DNA of 64,000 nucleotides from DASQHW01 sp963837155 (GTDB lineage: Bacteria > Actinomycetota > Acidimicrobiia > IMCC26256 > PALSA-610). Made by a program: the position numbers and the translations under genes. A model generated the notes under the pieces. The model did not search any database and had not been told where the DNA came from. It saw only the letters and a program-made list of their open reading frames with translations. Below, piece by piece: positions 34,268 through 43,599 of this stretch (position 1 is its first letter; every line of letters begins with the position of its first letter). Location: the NCBI GenBank assembly GCA_963837155.1, contig CAWIMB010000002.1:2976001-3040000 (forward strand). Reading direction: 5' to 3'.

Positions 34268-35743
34268 TCAGCGAGTTCGCATCAGCGCGACCGGCAAGCC
34301 ACTGATCGACTTCGGGAAGCCGAGCTTGTTGGCATCACCGAACGGGATGACCGCGCCATTGCCCGTTGCGATCCAGTACCCCTTGCCCGTGCCGGTCACG
34401 AGCATGCGCGCCGCGCCGCCGTAGTTGGTGCACCCCGCGATGTCGCCGTGGGTCTTGGCGTCACCGAAGGAGAACACACGGCCGTCCTGGGTCAGCATCC
34501 AGTAGCCGCGTCCCGACAGTGTGCGCTGCATCGCGACCACCGGTGATGACAAATGGTGACCGCCGAGCGATCCGAAGAACTTGGCATCACCGAAGGAGAA
34601 GATCCCGCCGTCGCGCGCGAACAGCCAGTAGCCGTGACCGGCCGTCGTCCGTTCCATGCCGAGCACCGGCTCCCACAGCGGCTTGCCGCCCATCGACCCG
34701 TGGAAGGTGCCACGACCGAAGGTGAAGATGCCGCCGTCGTCGGCAACGAGCCAGTAGCCGTTGTTCTCCCGTGTGCGTTCCATGCCGTTCACCGGCTTGT
34801 CGAGCCGCATGCCGCCGGTCGACCCGTAGAACTTGGCGCGGCCGTACGTGAAGATGCCGCCGTCGCGTCCGAGCAGCCAGTAGCCGGTCCCGGTCGAGAG
34901 CGATTCACCGCCGATGAGGGGCGCCGCGAGCGGCTGGCCGAAGCGGTCGCCGTAGAACTTGGCCGCGCCGAACGCGTGCACCGCGCCGTCGGACGTCACT
35001 TCGTAGTAGCCCCGGCCCCACTTCGTCCCGCTGGTCGCAGGCGCATACGGCACGCACGCGCCCGCCTTGCCGCTCTCGACCAGCGCTTCGGAGTACATGC
35101 GGATGATGATGAGGCCGTAGTCGTCGGCCGAGGCCCAGATCAACTTGCCGCACGGGCAGTTGTGCCCGCCGAAGTACTCCCACAACGGGGCCCCTCCGAC
35201 GCGGTCTGACGGCGCCGAGATCAGGCGTCCGGAGAGCGTCTCGGTGCGATCGTCGGCGTAGCTGCGCAGCAGCTGCATCTGCACCTTGGCGCCGTGCTGC
35301 GGGGTCCCCATGCACCGGCTCGGCGAACTGTCTCCGTGGCTGCAGCTCGACAGCGACGACCGGCCGTTGAACGCGTAGACCCCGGCGTAGTTGTAGGCGT
35401 TGGACGGGATCTGCGAGTCGCGGAACGACAGCCAGCCGGTCTCGAGCATCGATTGCACGAAGGCCATGTCTCCGCGCACGCCTTCTTTGTCACCCTGGTC
35501 GATGAAGATTTGCGCGAGCAGCGTGACGTTGTTGTGCAGCACCGGAATCTTCGGCGAGTTCGATCCCTTGTGTCGGTTGTACCAACTCGCAAGTTGCTGT
35601 GCAGTGAGGAGGTTCGGTCCCATGACCGGCGTGTGTGTCGTCACTGCTGCGGACGCGCTCCGCGCGCTCGCCGCGAACAGCGACGCGCACGCGACGACGA
35701 TGGCGGCGAAGGTGGCGATGAGGCGGGCAGCTCGACGAGTCAT
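34268..35743 (-). CDS. Secreted glucosaminidase-like protein with C-terminal propeller-like repeats
   Basis: A 491-aa exported protein. ATG 35743 is preferred, with GAGG upstream; a Sec signal peptide follows (LIATFAAIVVACASLFAASA, cleavage after ASA). Residues about 45-200 resemble the Flg_new/glucosaminidase fold: QSMLETGWLSFRDSQ with the catalytic Glu region, then NAYNYAGVYAFNG. Residues about 235-490 hold about six repeats of the type GYWLxxxDGGIFxFGxAxFxGSxGG, each near 45 residues, probably forming a beta-propeller. It may trim peptidoglycan or bind cell-surface sugars. Confidence 0.85.
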   Translation of the reverse strand: MTRRAARLIATFAAIVVACASLFAASARSASAAVTTHTPVMGPNLLTAQQLASWYNRHKGSNSPKIPVLHNNVTLLAQIFIDQGDKEGVRGDMAFVQSMLETGWLSFRDSQIPSNAYNYAGVYAFNGRSSLSSCSHGDSSPSRCMGTPQHGAKVQMQLLRSYADDRTETLSGRLISAPSDRVGGAPLWEYFGGHNCPCGKLIWASADDYGLIIIRMYSEALVESGKAGACVPYAPATSGTKWGRGYYEVTSDGAVHAFGAAKFYGDRFGQPLAAPLIGGESLSTGTGYWLLGRDGGIFTYGRAKFYGSTGGMRLDKPVNGMERTRENNGYWLVADDGGIFTFGRGTFHGSMGGKPLWEPVLGMERTTAGHGYWLFARDGGIFSFGDAKFFGSLGGHHLSSPVVAMQRTLSGRGYWMLTQDGRVFSFGDAKTHGDIAGCTNYGGAARMLVTGTGKGYWIATGNGAVIPFGDANKLGFPKSISGLPVALMRTR

Positions 35744-35818
35744 CGCGGCCTCTTCATCGGACGTTGTGCGCGCGGCTTGAGGAAGCACCAGGTCGGTCGA
35801 CCATAGACCAGAATTTGG

Positions 35819-37461
35819 TCAGGAGGACGCGATCACACGGTGCGCCGCTTGTGCCTTTGCGGTCCGATAGTCGGGCTTGCCGTTCGGAAGTCTGGGAACT
35901 TCCTGAACGAGCACGAGATCGCGCGGAATCTTGTAGCTCGCGATCAGCGTGCGGCAGTGACGCTGCAACGCCTCCAGCGTCGGCGCGCGGTCGACGCGGG
36001 GCTGGAGCAGCGCGCACACACGCTCGCCCCAGCGTTCGTCGGGCACACCGACGACGAGGACGTCGAACACGTCGGGATGCGACTTCAGTGCGCCCTCGAC
36101 CTCTTCGGGGAAGACCTTCTCGCCGCCCGAGTTGATCGAGACCGACCCCCGCCCGAGCAACGTGATGCGGCCGTCGGCTTCGACGGTCGCGTATCGCCGG
36201 GAATCGACCATCGTTTGCCGCGCGGGTCGACGACGAAGGTCTCGGCAGTCTTCGCGGGATCGTTGTAGTAGCCGAGTGGGATGTTGCCGCCGCGCGCGAC
36301 GCGACCGATGCGCCCGGAGCCGGGCTCGATCGGGTCGAAGTTCTCGTCGAGCACGACCGAATCGGCGGACGCTTGCACGCTGGTGATGCCCTCCTTGGGC
36401 GCGTCGCCCTTGGTGACGAACCGGATGCCGTTCATGCCCGACTCCGTCGACCCGATCGCGTCGGTCATCACGAGATGGTCCGGTAACAACTCCTGGAGCT
36501 GCTCCTTGATCGTTTGCGAGAAGATCGCGGCCGTCGAGCTGAACGATACGAGCGACGAGACGTCAACGTCGTCGCCGAGCTTCTCGAGCGCGTCGGCGAG
36601 CGGACGCGCCATCGCGTCGCCCGTGACCGGCATGATGTTGACCCGGTACTTCTCGACCAGGCGCCACACCTCGTCGGCGTCGAACGACGCGGGGATCACC
36701 GCGGTGCCGCCCTCGAACAGCGTGCGATAGAGCGTCATCTGCCCGGCGCCGTGCATGAACGGCGGCAGGATGATCAACACCAGTCCCTGCTGCTGCGACA
36801 CGTCGATGTTGTCGCTGGCGGCGGTCGGCGACGTGACCTTGGCGTTGGTGAAGACGTCGATGCCACCCGCGAGCGCGAAGTACACGTCTTCGTGGCGCCA
36901 CATCACGCCCTTGGGCATCCCGGTCGTGCCGCCCGTGTACAACAAGTACACGTCGTCGTCGGAGCGCTCACCGAAGTCGCGTGCGGGCGATCCGGCGGCG
37001 ATCGCGGCCTCGAACTCGGTGGGCGCGAGCGCGCTGTCGTCGGCATCGCTCCCGTTCCATTCGATGCGTATGAAGCGCTGCAGGAGCGGCTGTACGTCGC
37101 GTGCCGCCTCGATCAGCGGCGCGTATTCGCGGTGATAGAACAGCGCAACCGGATCCGCGTTCTCGAGGAGGTATCGCAGCTCCTCTTCGACGTACCGGTA
37201 GTTGATGTTGACGATGCTCGCTCTGAGCTTGTACGCCGCGAACGTCGCCTCGGCCCACTCGATGCAGTTCGTCGCGAGGATGCCCACGTGATCGCCCGCG
37301 CGTACACCCATGTCGGCGAGCGTGTGCGCCAGACGGTTGCAACGTTCCTCGAACTCGCGGTACGTCACCTGACGGCGGGCGTCGATCAAGGCGATCCGAT
37401 CGGGAACCTTGTCGGCGGTCAGCTCGAAGAGATCAGCGAAGTGAAAATGAGGTGCAGGCAC
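35819..37461 (-). CDS. Fatty-acid--CoA ligase (AMP-forming), one frameshift
   Basis: An ANL-family enzyme making acyl-CoA from acid, ATP and CoA. GTG 37461 begins VPAPHFHFADLFELTA. The P-loop YTGGTTGMPKGV, the acyl-binding GSTESGMNG and the hinge region follow. At 36191-36200 the frame breaks: IPGD should continue as YATVEADGRITLLGRGSVSI but one base is missing. The C-terminal domain with VSINSGGEKVFPEEVE and the catalytic Lys in PRLPNGKPDYR then runs to 35819. Restoring one base gives 547 aa, the normal family size. This is more likely an assembly error than a pseudogene. Confidence 0.88.
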
Positions 37462-37480
37462 GGGCCCGTACGATACGTGC

Positions 37481-37738
37481 GTGGCAAAACACGAGAAGAA
37501 TCGTGACGAGCACGAACGCGACACGGAGCCGATCGTCGAGCTGGCGAACTACCACTCCCGCTTCGAGGCCGACGTGGTCCTCGCCAAGCTGCAGGCGAAC
37601 GGCTTCGAGGCAACCGTCGAGCACAACGAGGTTGGCGGCGGCGCGTACGGATCAGGAATAACGATCGGCTCGCGTCACCGCATCTTCGTGTTCCAGCGCG
37701 ATCTCGAAGAAGCGGGGCTAGTCATCCGGGAGGAGTAG
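37481..37738 (+). CDS. DUF2007-like small protein
   Basis: An 85-aa cytoplasmic protein starting at GTG 37481, 19 bp from the divergent ligase start. The core VELANYHSRFEADVVLAKLQANGFEATVEHNE has the beta-alpha-beta pattern of the putative signal-transducing DUF2007 family, which binds ligands by an unknown mechanism. The end IFVFQRDLEEAGLVIREE is complete. It shares a very short divergent promoter region with the acyl-CoA ligase. The 3' end overlaps the convergent TetR gene by 21 bp. Confidence 0.78.
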   Translation: MAKHEKNRDEHERDTEPIVELANYHSRFEADVVLAKLQANGFEATVEHNEVGGGAYGSGITIGSRHRIFVFQRDLEEAGLVIREE

Positions 37739-38329
37739 CGCTGCTGCCGCGGCGAGGTCCTCGTCGACGCGATCGGGACCGTCGACACCGCACACCCAGC
37801 CGTTGAGCGATGACAGCCATACCTGCATGAGGATGCGCGCCACGCGCACCTCGCGTTCGGTCGCGGCGCGTTGTTCGGGCGCGTGAATAGCGCTGGTGAT
37901 GATCGCCGTCATGATCTCGGTGACGCGCCGCACGATGTCGGCGTTCTCCGGTTGCGCGGACCCGATCGAGCTCACCATCGCGGAGGTGACGTCGGGATGG
38001 GCGCGCAGCGATCGGTTCGCGCGCCGCAGCACCGCGACGACCCGCGCGGCAGCGGTCCGCTCCTGCGGCGGATGGATCTCGAGGTAGCGACGCAGATCGG
38101 CCTGCTGTTCGGCCATCGCCTCGAGCAACAGTCGTTCCTTCGACGAGAAGTAGCGGTACACCGTGCCGAGCGCGACGTCGGCCGCCGCCGCGACGTCGCG
38201 CATCTGCACACCGTCGAAGCCGCCCTCGGCCGCGAGCCGCAGCGCGGCGTCGAGGACGCGGCGCCGGCGGGCAGCCTGGCTGCGGGCAAGGGCGCCCTCC
38301 TCGACGGGCGTGGGCTCGGCGGCGGTCAC
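37718..38329 (-). CDS. TetR-family regulator (fatty-acid/steroid type)
   Basis: A 203-aa repressor from GTG 38329 (VTAAEPTPVEEGALARSQ). The DNA-binding region RRRVLDAALRLAAEGGFDGV, VQMRDVAAAADVALGTVYRYF is highly typical of the KstR-like TetR subgroup. The C-terminal ligand domain is helical (TSAMVSSIGSAQPENADIV). It is divergent from the MBL hydrolase gene with a dyad between them. It probably represses both itself and the MBL/SDR genes in response to a CoA ester or similar ligand; this is inference from layout. Confidence 0.88.
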   Translation of the reverse strand: MTAAEPTPVEEGALARSQAARRRRVLDAALRLAAEGGFDGVQMRDVAAAADVALGTVYRYFSSKERLLLEAMAEQQADLRRYLEIHPPQERTAAARVVAVLRRANRSLRAHPDVTSAMVSSIGSAQPENADIVRRVTEIMTAIITSAIHAPEQRAATEREVRVARILMQVWLSSLNGWVCGVDGPDRVDEDLAAAAALLLPDD

Positions 38330-38333
38330 GAGC

Positions 38334-38358
38334 GGAATTGGAACACGTTTCGATTTCC
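38334..38358. promoter_or_regulatory. Candidate TetR operator
   Basis: A 25-bp imperfect dyad with half-sites GGAATTGGAAC and, on the other strand, GGAAATCGAAAC, matching at about 10 of 12 positions. It lies 5 bp from the TetR start and 33 bp before the divergent MBL gene, where a repressor would block both promoters. Confidence 0.6.
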
Positions 38359-38390
38359 GTGGCAACGATGGCAGGTGGGACGCTCGGCCC

Positions 38391-39650
38391 ATGGCCACTG
38401 ACCTGCTTGCCCTCGCCGACCGGCTGTTCACCGGCGCCTCGCCAATCACCGAGCACCATCCGTTCGCGACGAGCGGCGAGCTCGCCGAGATACAGCCCGG
38501 CTTGGCGTTCGTGGACGCATTCGCGAACTCGTCGGCCGTCGACACCTCCGACGGTCTCGTGGTCGTCGACACGAGCGGCGTGTTCCATGCGAAGTCGGTG
38601 CACGAAACGATCCGGCGGTGGTCGCGGTCGCGTCTCGACACCGCGATCTTCACCCACGGCCACATCGACCACGTCTTCGGCGTCGACCTGTACGAGGAGG
38701 ACGCGCGCACGAACGGCTGGGCACCGCCCCGGGTGATCGCGCACGAGGCGATCGCGGCGCGGTTCGAGCGGTACCGGCTGACCGCGGGCTACAACGCGGT
38801 GATCAATCAGCGTCAGTTCAAGGCGCCCGGGCTGCGCTGGCCGACCGACTACCGCATGCCCGACGAGACGTACCGCGACACGATGACGATCAGCGTCGGC
38901 GGCGAGGGCTTCGAGCTGCACCACGACCGCGGCGAGACCGACGATGCGACGTGGGTGTGGAGCCCGTCGCGCAAGGCGCTCTTCGCGGGCGACATGTTCA
39001 TCTGGGCGTCGCCGAACTGCGGCAACCCGCAGAAGGTCCAGCGCTACGCGCGCGACTGGGCGATCGCCTTCCGAAAAATGATCGCGCTCGGTCCCGACGT
39101 GCTGCTCCCCGGGCACGGGCTCCCGATCGTCGGCGCCGATCGCGTTCGGCAGGCGCTCACCGAGGGCGCCGAGCTACTCGAGTCGCTCCTCGAACAAACA
39201 CTCGCGATGATGAACGACGGCGCACGGCTCGACGACATCGTGCACACGGTGCGAGCACCGGCCCATCTCCTCGAGCGCCCGTACCTGCACGCGATCTATG
39301 ACGAGCCCGAGTTCGTCGTGCGCAACATCTGGCGGTTGTACGGCGGCTGGTACGACGGCAACCCGGCGCACCTGAAGCCCGCACCTGCCGCCGAGCTCGC
39401 ACGAGAGCTCGCCGACCTCGCGGGCGGCGCGACCCGTCTCGCCGAGCGCGCCCGCGAGCTCGCGGCCGCCGGCGACCTGCGCCTCGCCGGTCATCTCGCC
39501 GAGCTCGCCGCCCAGGCCGCGCCCGACGACAAGCGCGTGCACGCGGCCCGCGCCGAGGTGTTCGGCGCCCGAGCCAAAGAAGAGGCCTCGACGATGTCAA
39601 AAGGCATCTTCTCGTGGGCCGAGCACGAGTCATCAACCGAACTTGCGTGA
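38391..39650 (+). CDS. Metallo-beta-lactamase-fold hydrolase (alkylsulfatase-like)
   Basis: A 419-aa protein from ATG 38391. The metal-binding THGHIDHVFG is near residues 84-93, with further ligands in HHDRGETDDATW, FAGDMF and LLPGHGLPIVG. The C-terminal helical part (RNIWRLYGGWYDGNPAHLKP, LAGHLAELAAQAAPDD) resembles the dimerisation domain of SDS-type alkylsulfatases. The family also includes lactonases and thioesterases, so the substrate is open. Its last four codons lie in repeat A, which supplies the stop. The SDR gene follows 53 bp later. Confidence 0.88.
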   Translation: MATDLLALADRLFTGASPITEHHPFATSGELAEIQPGLAFVDAFANSSAVDTSDGLVVVDTSGVFHAKSVHETIRRWSRSRLDTAIFTHGHIDHVFGVDLYEEDARTNGWAPPRVIAHEAIAARFERYRLTAGYNAVINQRQFKAPGLRWPTDYRMPDETYRDTMTISVGGEGFELHHDRGETDDATWVWSPSRKALFAGDMFIWASPNCGNPQKVQRYARDWAIAFRKMIALGPDVLLPGHGLPIVGADRVRQALTEGAELLESLLEQTLAMMNDGARLDDIVHTVRAPAHLLERPYLHAIYDEPEFVVRNIWRLYGGWYDGNPAHLKPAPAAELARELADLAGGATRLAERARELAAAGDLRLAGHLAELAAQAAPDDKRVHAARAEVFGARAKEEASTMSKGIFSWAEHESSTELA

Positions 39651-39686
39651 CGAACTCGGCGTACGGCCGAATACGCCACGCATGTT
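39640..39686 (+). repeat. Palindromic repeat family A, copy 2
   Basis: A 47-bp copy identical in length to that at 17231-17277 and matching it at 41 of 47 positions; most differences are in the central loop. It again covers the 3' end of a CDS (codons CTT GCG TGA). Confidence 0.85.
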
Positions 39687-39703
39687 CGAGGAAGGGGGGT
39701 GCC

Positions 39704-40510
39704 GTGTTGGTGGAGGGGGCGAAGATTCTGGTGACCGGGGCGTCGTCGGGCATCGGTGCGGCGCTGGCACCGATCCTCGCCGAGCGGGGCGCGACCGTCG
39801 GCATCGTCGCCCGGCGCGCCGAACGTCTGGAGGCAGTGCTCGAGCAGTGCCGGAAGTTCGCGCCCGACTCGCGGATGTGGGCGGCCGATCTCGGCGACCT
39901 CGCGCGCGCAGAACAGGTCGCGCTGGAAGCCTGGGACGCGTTCGGCGGTCTCGACGTGCTCGTGAACAACGCGGCAATCCCCAAACGCACACGCGTCACC
40001 GAGCTCACCCCGGCCGACGTCCAGCACGTGATGGACGTCGACTTCCACTCCCCCGTCCGGATGGCACTGGCGGTCCTCCCCCGCATGCTCGAACGCGCGC
40101 ACGGACAGATCCTGTTCGTGTCGAGCATGGGCGGACGCATCCCCATCGCCAATGAAGCCGCATACAACGCGGCGAAGTATGCGATGTGCGGATTCGCCGA
40201 AGCGATGCTGCTCGACCTCGCGGGAACTGGCGTCGACGTCAAGCTCGTCTTGCCGGGCCCGATCGCCACGGAGATCTGGGAGCAGCCCGACAACGAACCG
40301 GCGTTGTTCGACGTCGAGAAAGTGCCCGCCGAGGATTGCGCGGCGGGCATCGCGGACGCGATCGCCGGTGACGGCTTCGAGTACTACGTGCCGGCGGTGT
40401 TCCCCGGCGGGATCGACGCCAAGGCGATCGCGGTCGGCAAGACCGAGCACTGCGACGGATACCTGCGCGGCATGGCCGACTTCGCCAAAGGACTCCGCGA
40501 GCAGCAATAG
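39704..40510 (+). CDS. Short-chain dehydrogenase/reductase
   Basis: A 268-aa NAD(P)-dependent oxidoreductase starting at GTG 39704, with AAGGGGGG just upstream. The cofactor motif TGASSGIG is near residues 9-16 and NNAA near 87-90. The catalytic Ser lies in ILFVSSMGG near 135-143, and Tyr/Lys in AAYNAAKYA near 150-158. The segment LPGPIATEIWEQ follows. ARRAERL at the end of strand 2 suggests NADP preference. It lies in the MBL operon and may act on the alcohol or ketone made by the hydrolase. Confidence 0.9.
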   Translation: MLVEGAKILVTGASSGIGAALAPILAERGATVGIVARRAERLEAVLEQCRKFAPDSRMWAADLGDLARAEQVALEAWDAFGGLDVLVNNAAIPKRTRVTELTPADVQHVMDVDFHSPVRMALAVLPRMLERAHGQILFVSSMGGRIPIANEAAYNAAKYAMCGFAEAMLLDLAGTGVDVKLVLPGPIATEIWEQPDNEPALFDVEKVPAEDCAAGIADAIAGDGFEYYVPAVFPGGIDAKAIAVGKTEHCDGYLRGMADFAKGLREQQ

Positions 40511-40600
40511 CTGCCCGCGTCGTCTCGACGTTCCTCGAAATGCTGCGCATGAGTCCGAACTCGCCGGCTGCTGCGGCGAAGAACACGCAGGAGTGAAGCC

Positions 40601-41059
40601 GTGAATCAGATCGAGCAGGTGGCCTTGCGATGGTGCGCGGTGTCGAAGCACTACATCTCGACTGGCGCGGGCCATGATGCGTCGACGATCGTCCTTCGCG
40701 GACCGCCTCGCGCGGGTGCCGTGTTTCTCGCAGCTTCGCCCCGCGAGTTGCAACGCTTGTGCCGGATCGTCGACGAGATCGAGGTTGTCGCCGGCGATTC
40801 CTTCGGAGGTCACGGCGCGATAGAGACACTGATCATCGAGCAGGGTCTCGCGCTGATCGAGGACGAAGCCCTGACACTCCTCGAGCCTGGCGCCGCCGTC
40901 TGGAGCCGCGCCACCGCGATCACCAACACTCGGGTGGTCGTCATCGGGCGACGCGAGCTGCGGCTCGTCCTCGAGAACGTACCGTTGCTCGCGCGACACG
41001 CGCCCGGGCGCTTCGGTCGTCACAACAACGCGTTGCGGGACGATCACGCCTTCCGGTGA
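40601..41059 (+). CDS. Stand-alone cyclic-nucleotide-binding-domain-like protein
   Basis: A 152-aa protein from GTG 40601 with GGAG 9 nt upstream. Residues about 40-130 follow the cNMP-binding fold: ASPRELQRLCRIVDEIEVVAGDS, LIIEQGLALI, LLEPGAAVWSRATAI and NTRVVVIGRRELRLVLENVP. The phosphate-binding cassette (GE...RxA) is only partly kept, so nucleotide binding is doubtful. No DNA-binding domain is present. It converges with an FtsX-type permease 8 bp away. That echoes the ATPase-cNBD fusion beside the other FtsX permease at 3.1-5.3 kb. Confidence 0.72.
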   Translation: MNQIEQVALRWCAVSKHYISTGAGHDASTIVLRGPPRAGAVFLAASPRELQRLCRIVDEIEVVAGDSFGGHGAIETLIIEQGLALIEDEALTLLEPGAAVWSRATAITNTRVVVIGRRELRLVLENVPLLARHAPGRFGRHNNALRDDHAFR

Positions 41060-41067
41060 GTCCCGCC

Positions 41068-43539
41068 TCAGTCGCCGGAGCGCAGCGTCGCTGCGAGGTT
41101 GGCGCGGGTAACAAACCAACTCGACGGCGCGGCGGCGAGCAGCGCGACGACGAACGTTCCGGCGAGCGCAAGGAGGATCGGAGGGAGCGGCAAGAATGCC
41201 GCCGGCTCGACGCCCAGTCCGTTCGCGTACTGCGTCCAGACCACGCGACCCGCAATCAACCCGAGTGGCAGACCGATGAGCAACGCGCCCATGCCGAGCG
41301 TGAGCGATTGCCACATGACCGTCAATCGGCTCTGCCGCCGCGAATAGCCGAGCCGCGCGCAATGTCGCGTGGCCATGGCGAGCGTTGCGGACGGCGGTCA
41401 GGACGGTGTGCGTCAGCATCGCGAGCGCGAGGACACCGAGCAGCAGACCGAGCGCGAGGAGCAGCCCGTCATCGCGCGACAGGTTCACGAGGTCTTCGGG
41501 ACGCGCATCGTCGTGGGACGGCAGTGGGCTGAGCACGTCACGAACGTTTGCCTCTCGCGCCCGCTTCTCCGGTGAATCGCGCAGGCCGACGAGGAAGGAA
41601 TTGCGGGGAGCCTCCGGTGAGATCACACGCAGCGCGTCGACCGTCATCCACGCACCGGTACCGAGCTGCCCGCTGTCGCCGAACTCGGCGAAGATCGCCT
41701 TGCCGACGACGCGGTACGTCGCCTTCGAGGAACCGATGCGCGCCGCGATGATGCGCCCGAGGCCGGTGTCCAGCGCGTCCATCGTGCGACTCCCGAGCAC
41801 GATCTCGTCGCGTCCGCGCGGAGCCCTTCCGGCAACGATCGTCGGTTGCGCGTTCCCGACGACGGAGTCGAGGCCGAGCACATCGACGCGCGTCGGCCCC
41901 ACGTCGATCTGGGTTACTGACGCGACCGACAGGTCGGTGACGTCCGGGAGGGAGCGCAAGCCCGGCACGATGTGATCGGCGATGTCGGGAACCGCGGGCG
42001 AGCCGATCAGGATGTCCCAGTTCCACCCGTACCGGTGTTGCTCGCCGAGGTCGCGCCGGAGGTGAGAAGTGAATGTCGACGCGAACGCGAGCAGCGCAAT
42101 GCACAGACCAACGCCGGCAATCGCAGTCCATGCGGGCGCGGTGCGGCGAGTGTGCTGAACGGCGAAGCGCACACCGATCACGGTCGGCAGCGGCAACCAT
42201 TGTTGGCGGAGTGGATCGCCGAGCGCGGCGCGGGGCGTGACCTGATCATCACCGGTACCTGGCCGGCGCCGGGGAGATCGTTGCACGAGGTACGCGCTGA
42301 CGACGCCGACGATCACGGTGAACACGATGACCGACACCGTGCCGACGACCAGCGGCAACAGGTTGACCGGGACGCCACGATCGAGGTTCGCCCTGTTGGC
42401 GAGTGCGAGCAGGAAAACGGGTGCCGCCGGCCACCCGACCAAGCCCGCGACCGCCGCGCCGACGAACGCGATCACGAGCGAATGTATGGCCGCGACCCGC
42501 AAGATCTGTGCCGGCCGCATGCCGATTGCCCGCAGCGTGTCGTCGTCTCCCGATTCGACGTACGTCTGCCGGGTCAGCGCCTGCGCGGCGGCCACCGCCC
42601 CCGCGAACGCCACCAGCGCGGCGAGCAGCGCCAGCACGAGCGACTCGACCCGAATCGACCGCTGCACCTTGGGTTGATGGTTCGTGAGTGTGCTGATGAA
42701 CGACACCGGGTTTTCGCCCGCGAGCCGCTCGACGGCGTTTTGGAACGCGCGCACGTTCGTTCCCGGCACGAGGCGCAGATAGCTGACCTCGCTCCCCACG
42801 ATGGATGACGCGTACGTCTCCGCGAACGCCGGCGTGAGGTGCAGGACGGGCGCGAGGTCCGCGGTCGCGGGCGGGAACTCGAGCGGGGACGCCTCGATAC
42901 CGACGACGCGCGCTTGCACGACCGGTCCGTTGGCAGGGTCGGAAACCTCGGTTTGCATGTCACGGCGCAGCGCGTCGAGCCGGGCGGGCCACTCCTTCGT
43001 CAGCAGCGATGCCTCAAGGGCCGGAAACAACTTCTGGTCGTAGAAATGGAACTGGAGCACGCTGCCGACATGCAGCTTCAGGCGGCTCGCGAGCTCGAAG
43101 CTCGCGACGGCTTCGTCGGTCCGCTTGGGATCGGCGCGGCGACCCGAAAGCATCTTCCAGCGTTCGATCGCAAGGCCGAGCCGGCCGTCGACCGACGCGA
43201 CCGGCAGAAGGTCGCCGACGCCGAGCAGGCGCCCGCCGTCCACGCCGCGGAGAACGGCGCGGCGGCGAACGCTCGCGACTCGTCCGCGACACCGGGCAAC
43301 TGCTCCACCTGGTTGAGGTCGACCGAGCCGAGCGAGCTGAAGCCGCTGGGCCCCGCGAGCACGAGATCGGCCGCTCGCTCCGACCGCACGAAACTCGGAT
43401 ACGCGACGTGCGAGCTGTGCGCACCCTGCGCCAGCGCCATCGCGACTCCCGCGAAGATGCCGATCACGATGCCGAGCGCGCCCCACGCGTGCCAGCGCCG
43501 GCGAAACAACGCTCGCGCCCGGAGCAGCACCGCAGTCAT
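41068..43539 (-). CDS. Large FtsX/MacB-type ABC permease, two frameshifts
   Basis: About 823 aa once two breaks are corrected. ATG 43539 begins MTAVLLRARALFRRRWHAWG. One base is missing near 43241-43256, where APFSA should continue as VDGGRLLGVGDLL. One base is extra near 41351-41360, where ATLRA should continue as LGYSRRQSRLTVMWQ. The two cancel, so the total length is a multiple of three. The protein has two FtsX cores with helices such as LALLAALVAFAGAVAAAQAL and GLLLALGLLLGVLALAML. The domain between helices is large. No ATPase gene adjoins; a partner elsewhere is required. Confidence 0.82.
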
Positions 43540-43599
43540 AGCCGCCCATCATGCATCGACCGCGAGGGCGCCTCGGCATCGCCCCTGGTCAGATGGATG

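Noticed and set aside
35819..37461. Programmed frameshift in the acyl-CoA ligase
   Set aside because: No slippery heptamer or downstream pseudoknot was seen, and many similar breaks occur nearby, so a sequence error is simpler.
39491..43579. A 1362-codon minus-strand ORF
   Set aside because: It runs through antisense of the SDR and MBL genes and only its middle matches an FtsX permease. It is an artefact of high GC and two frameshifts.
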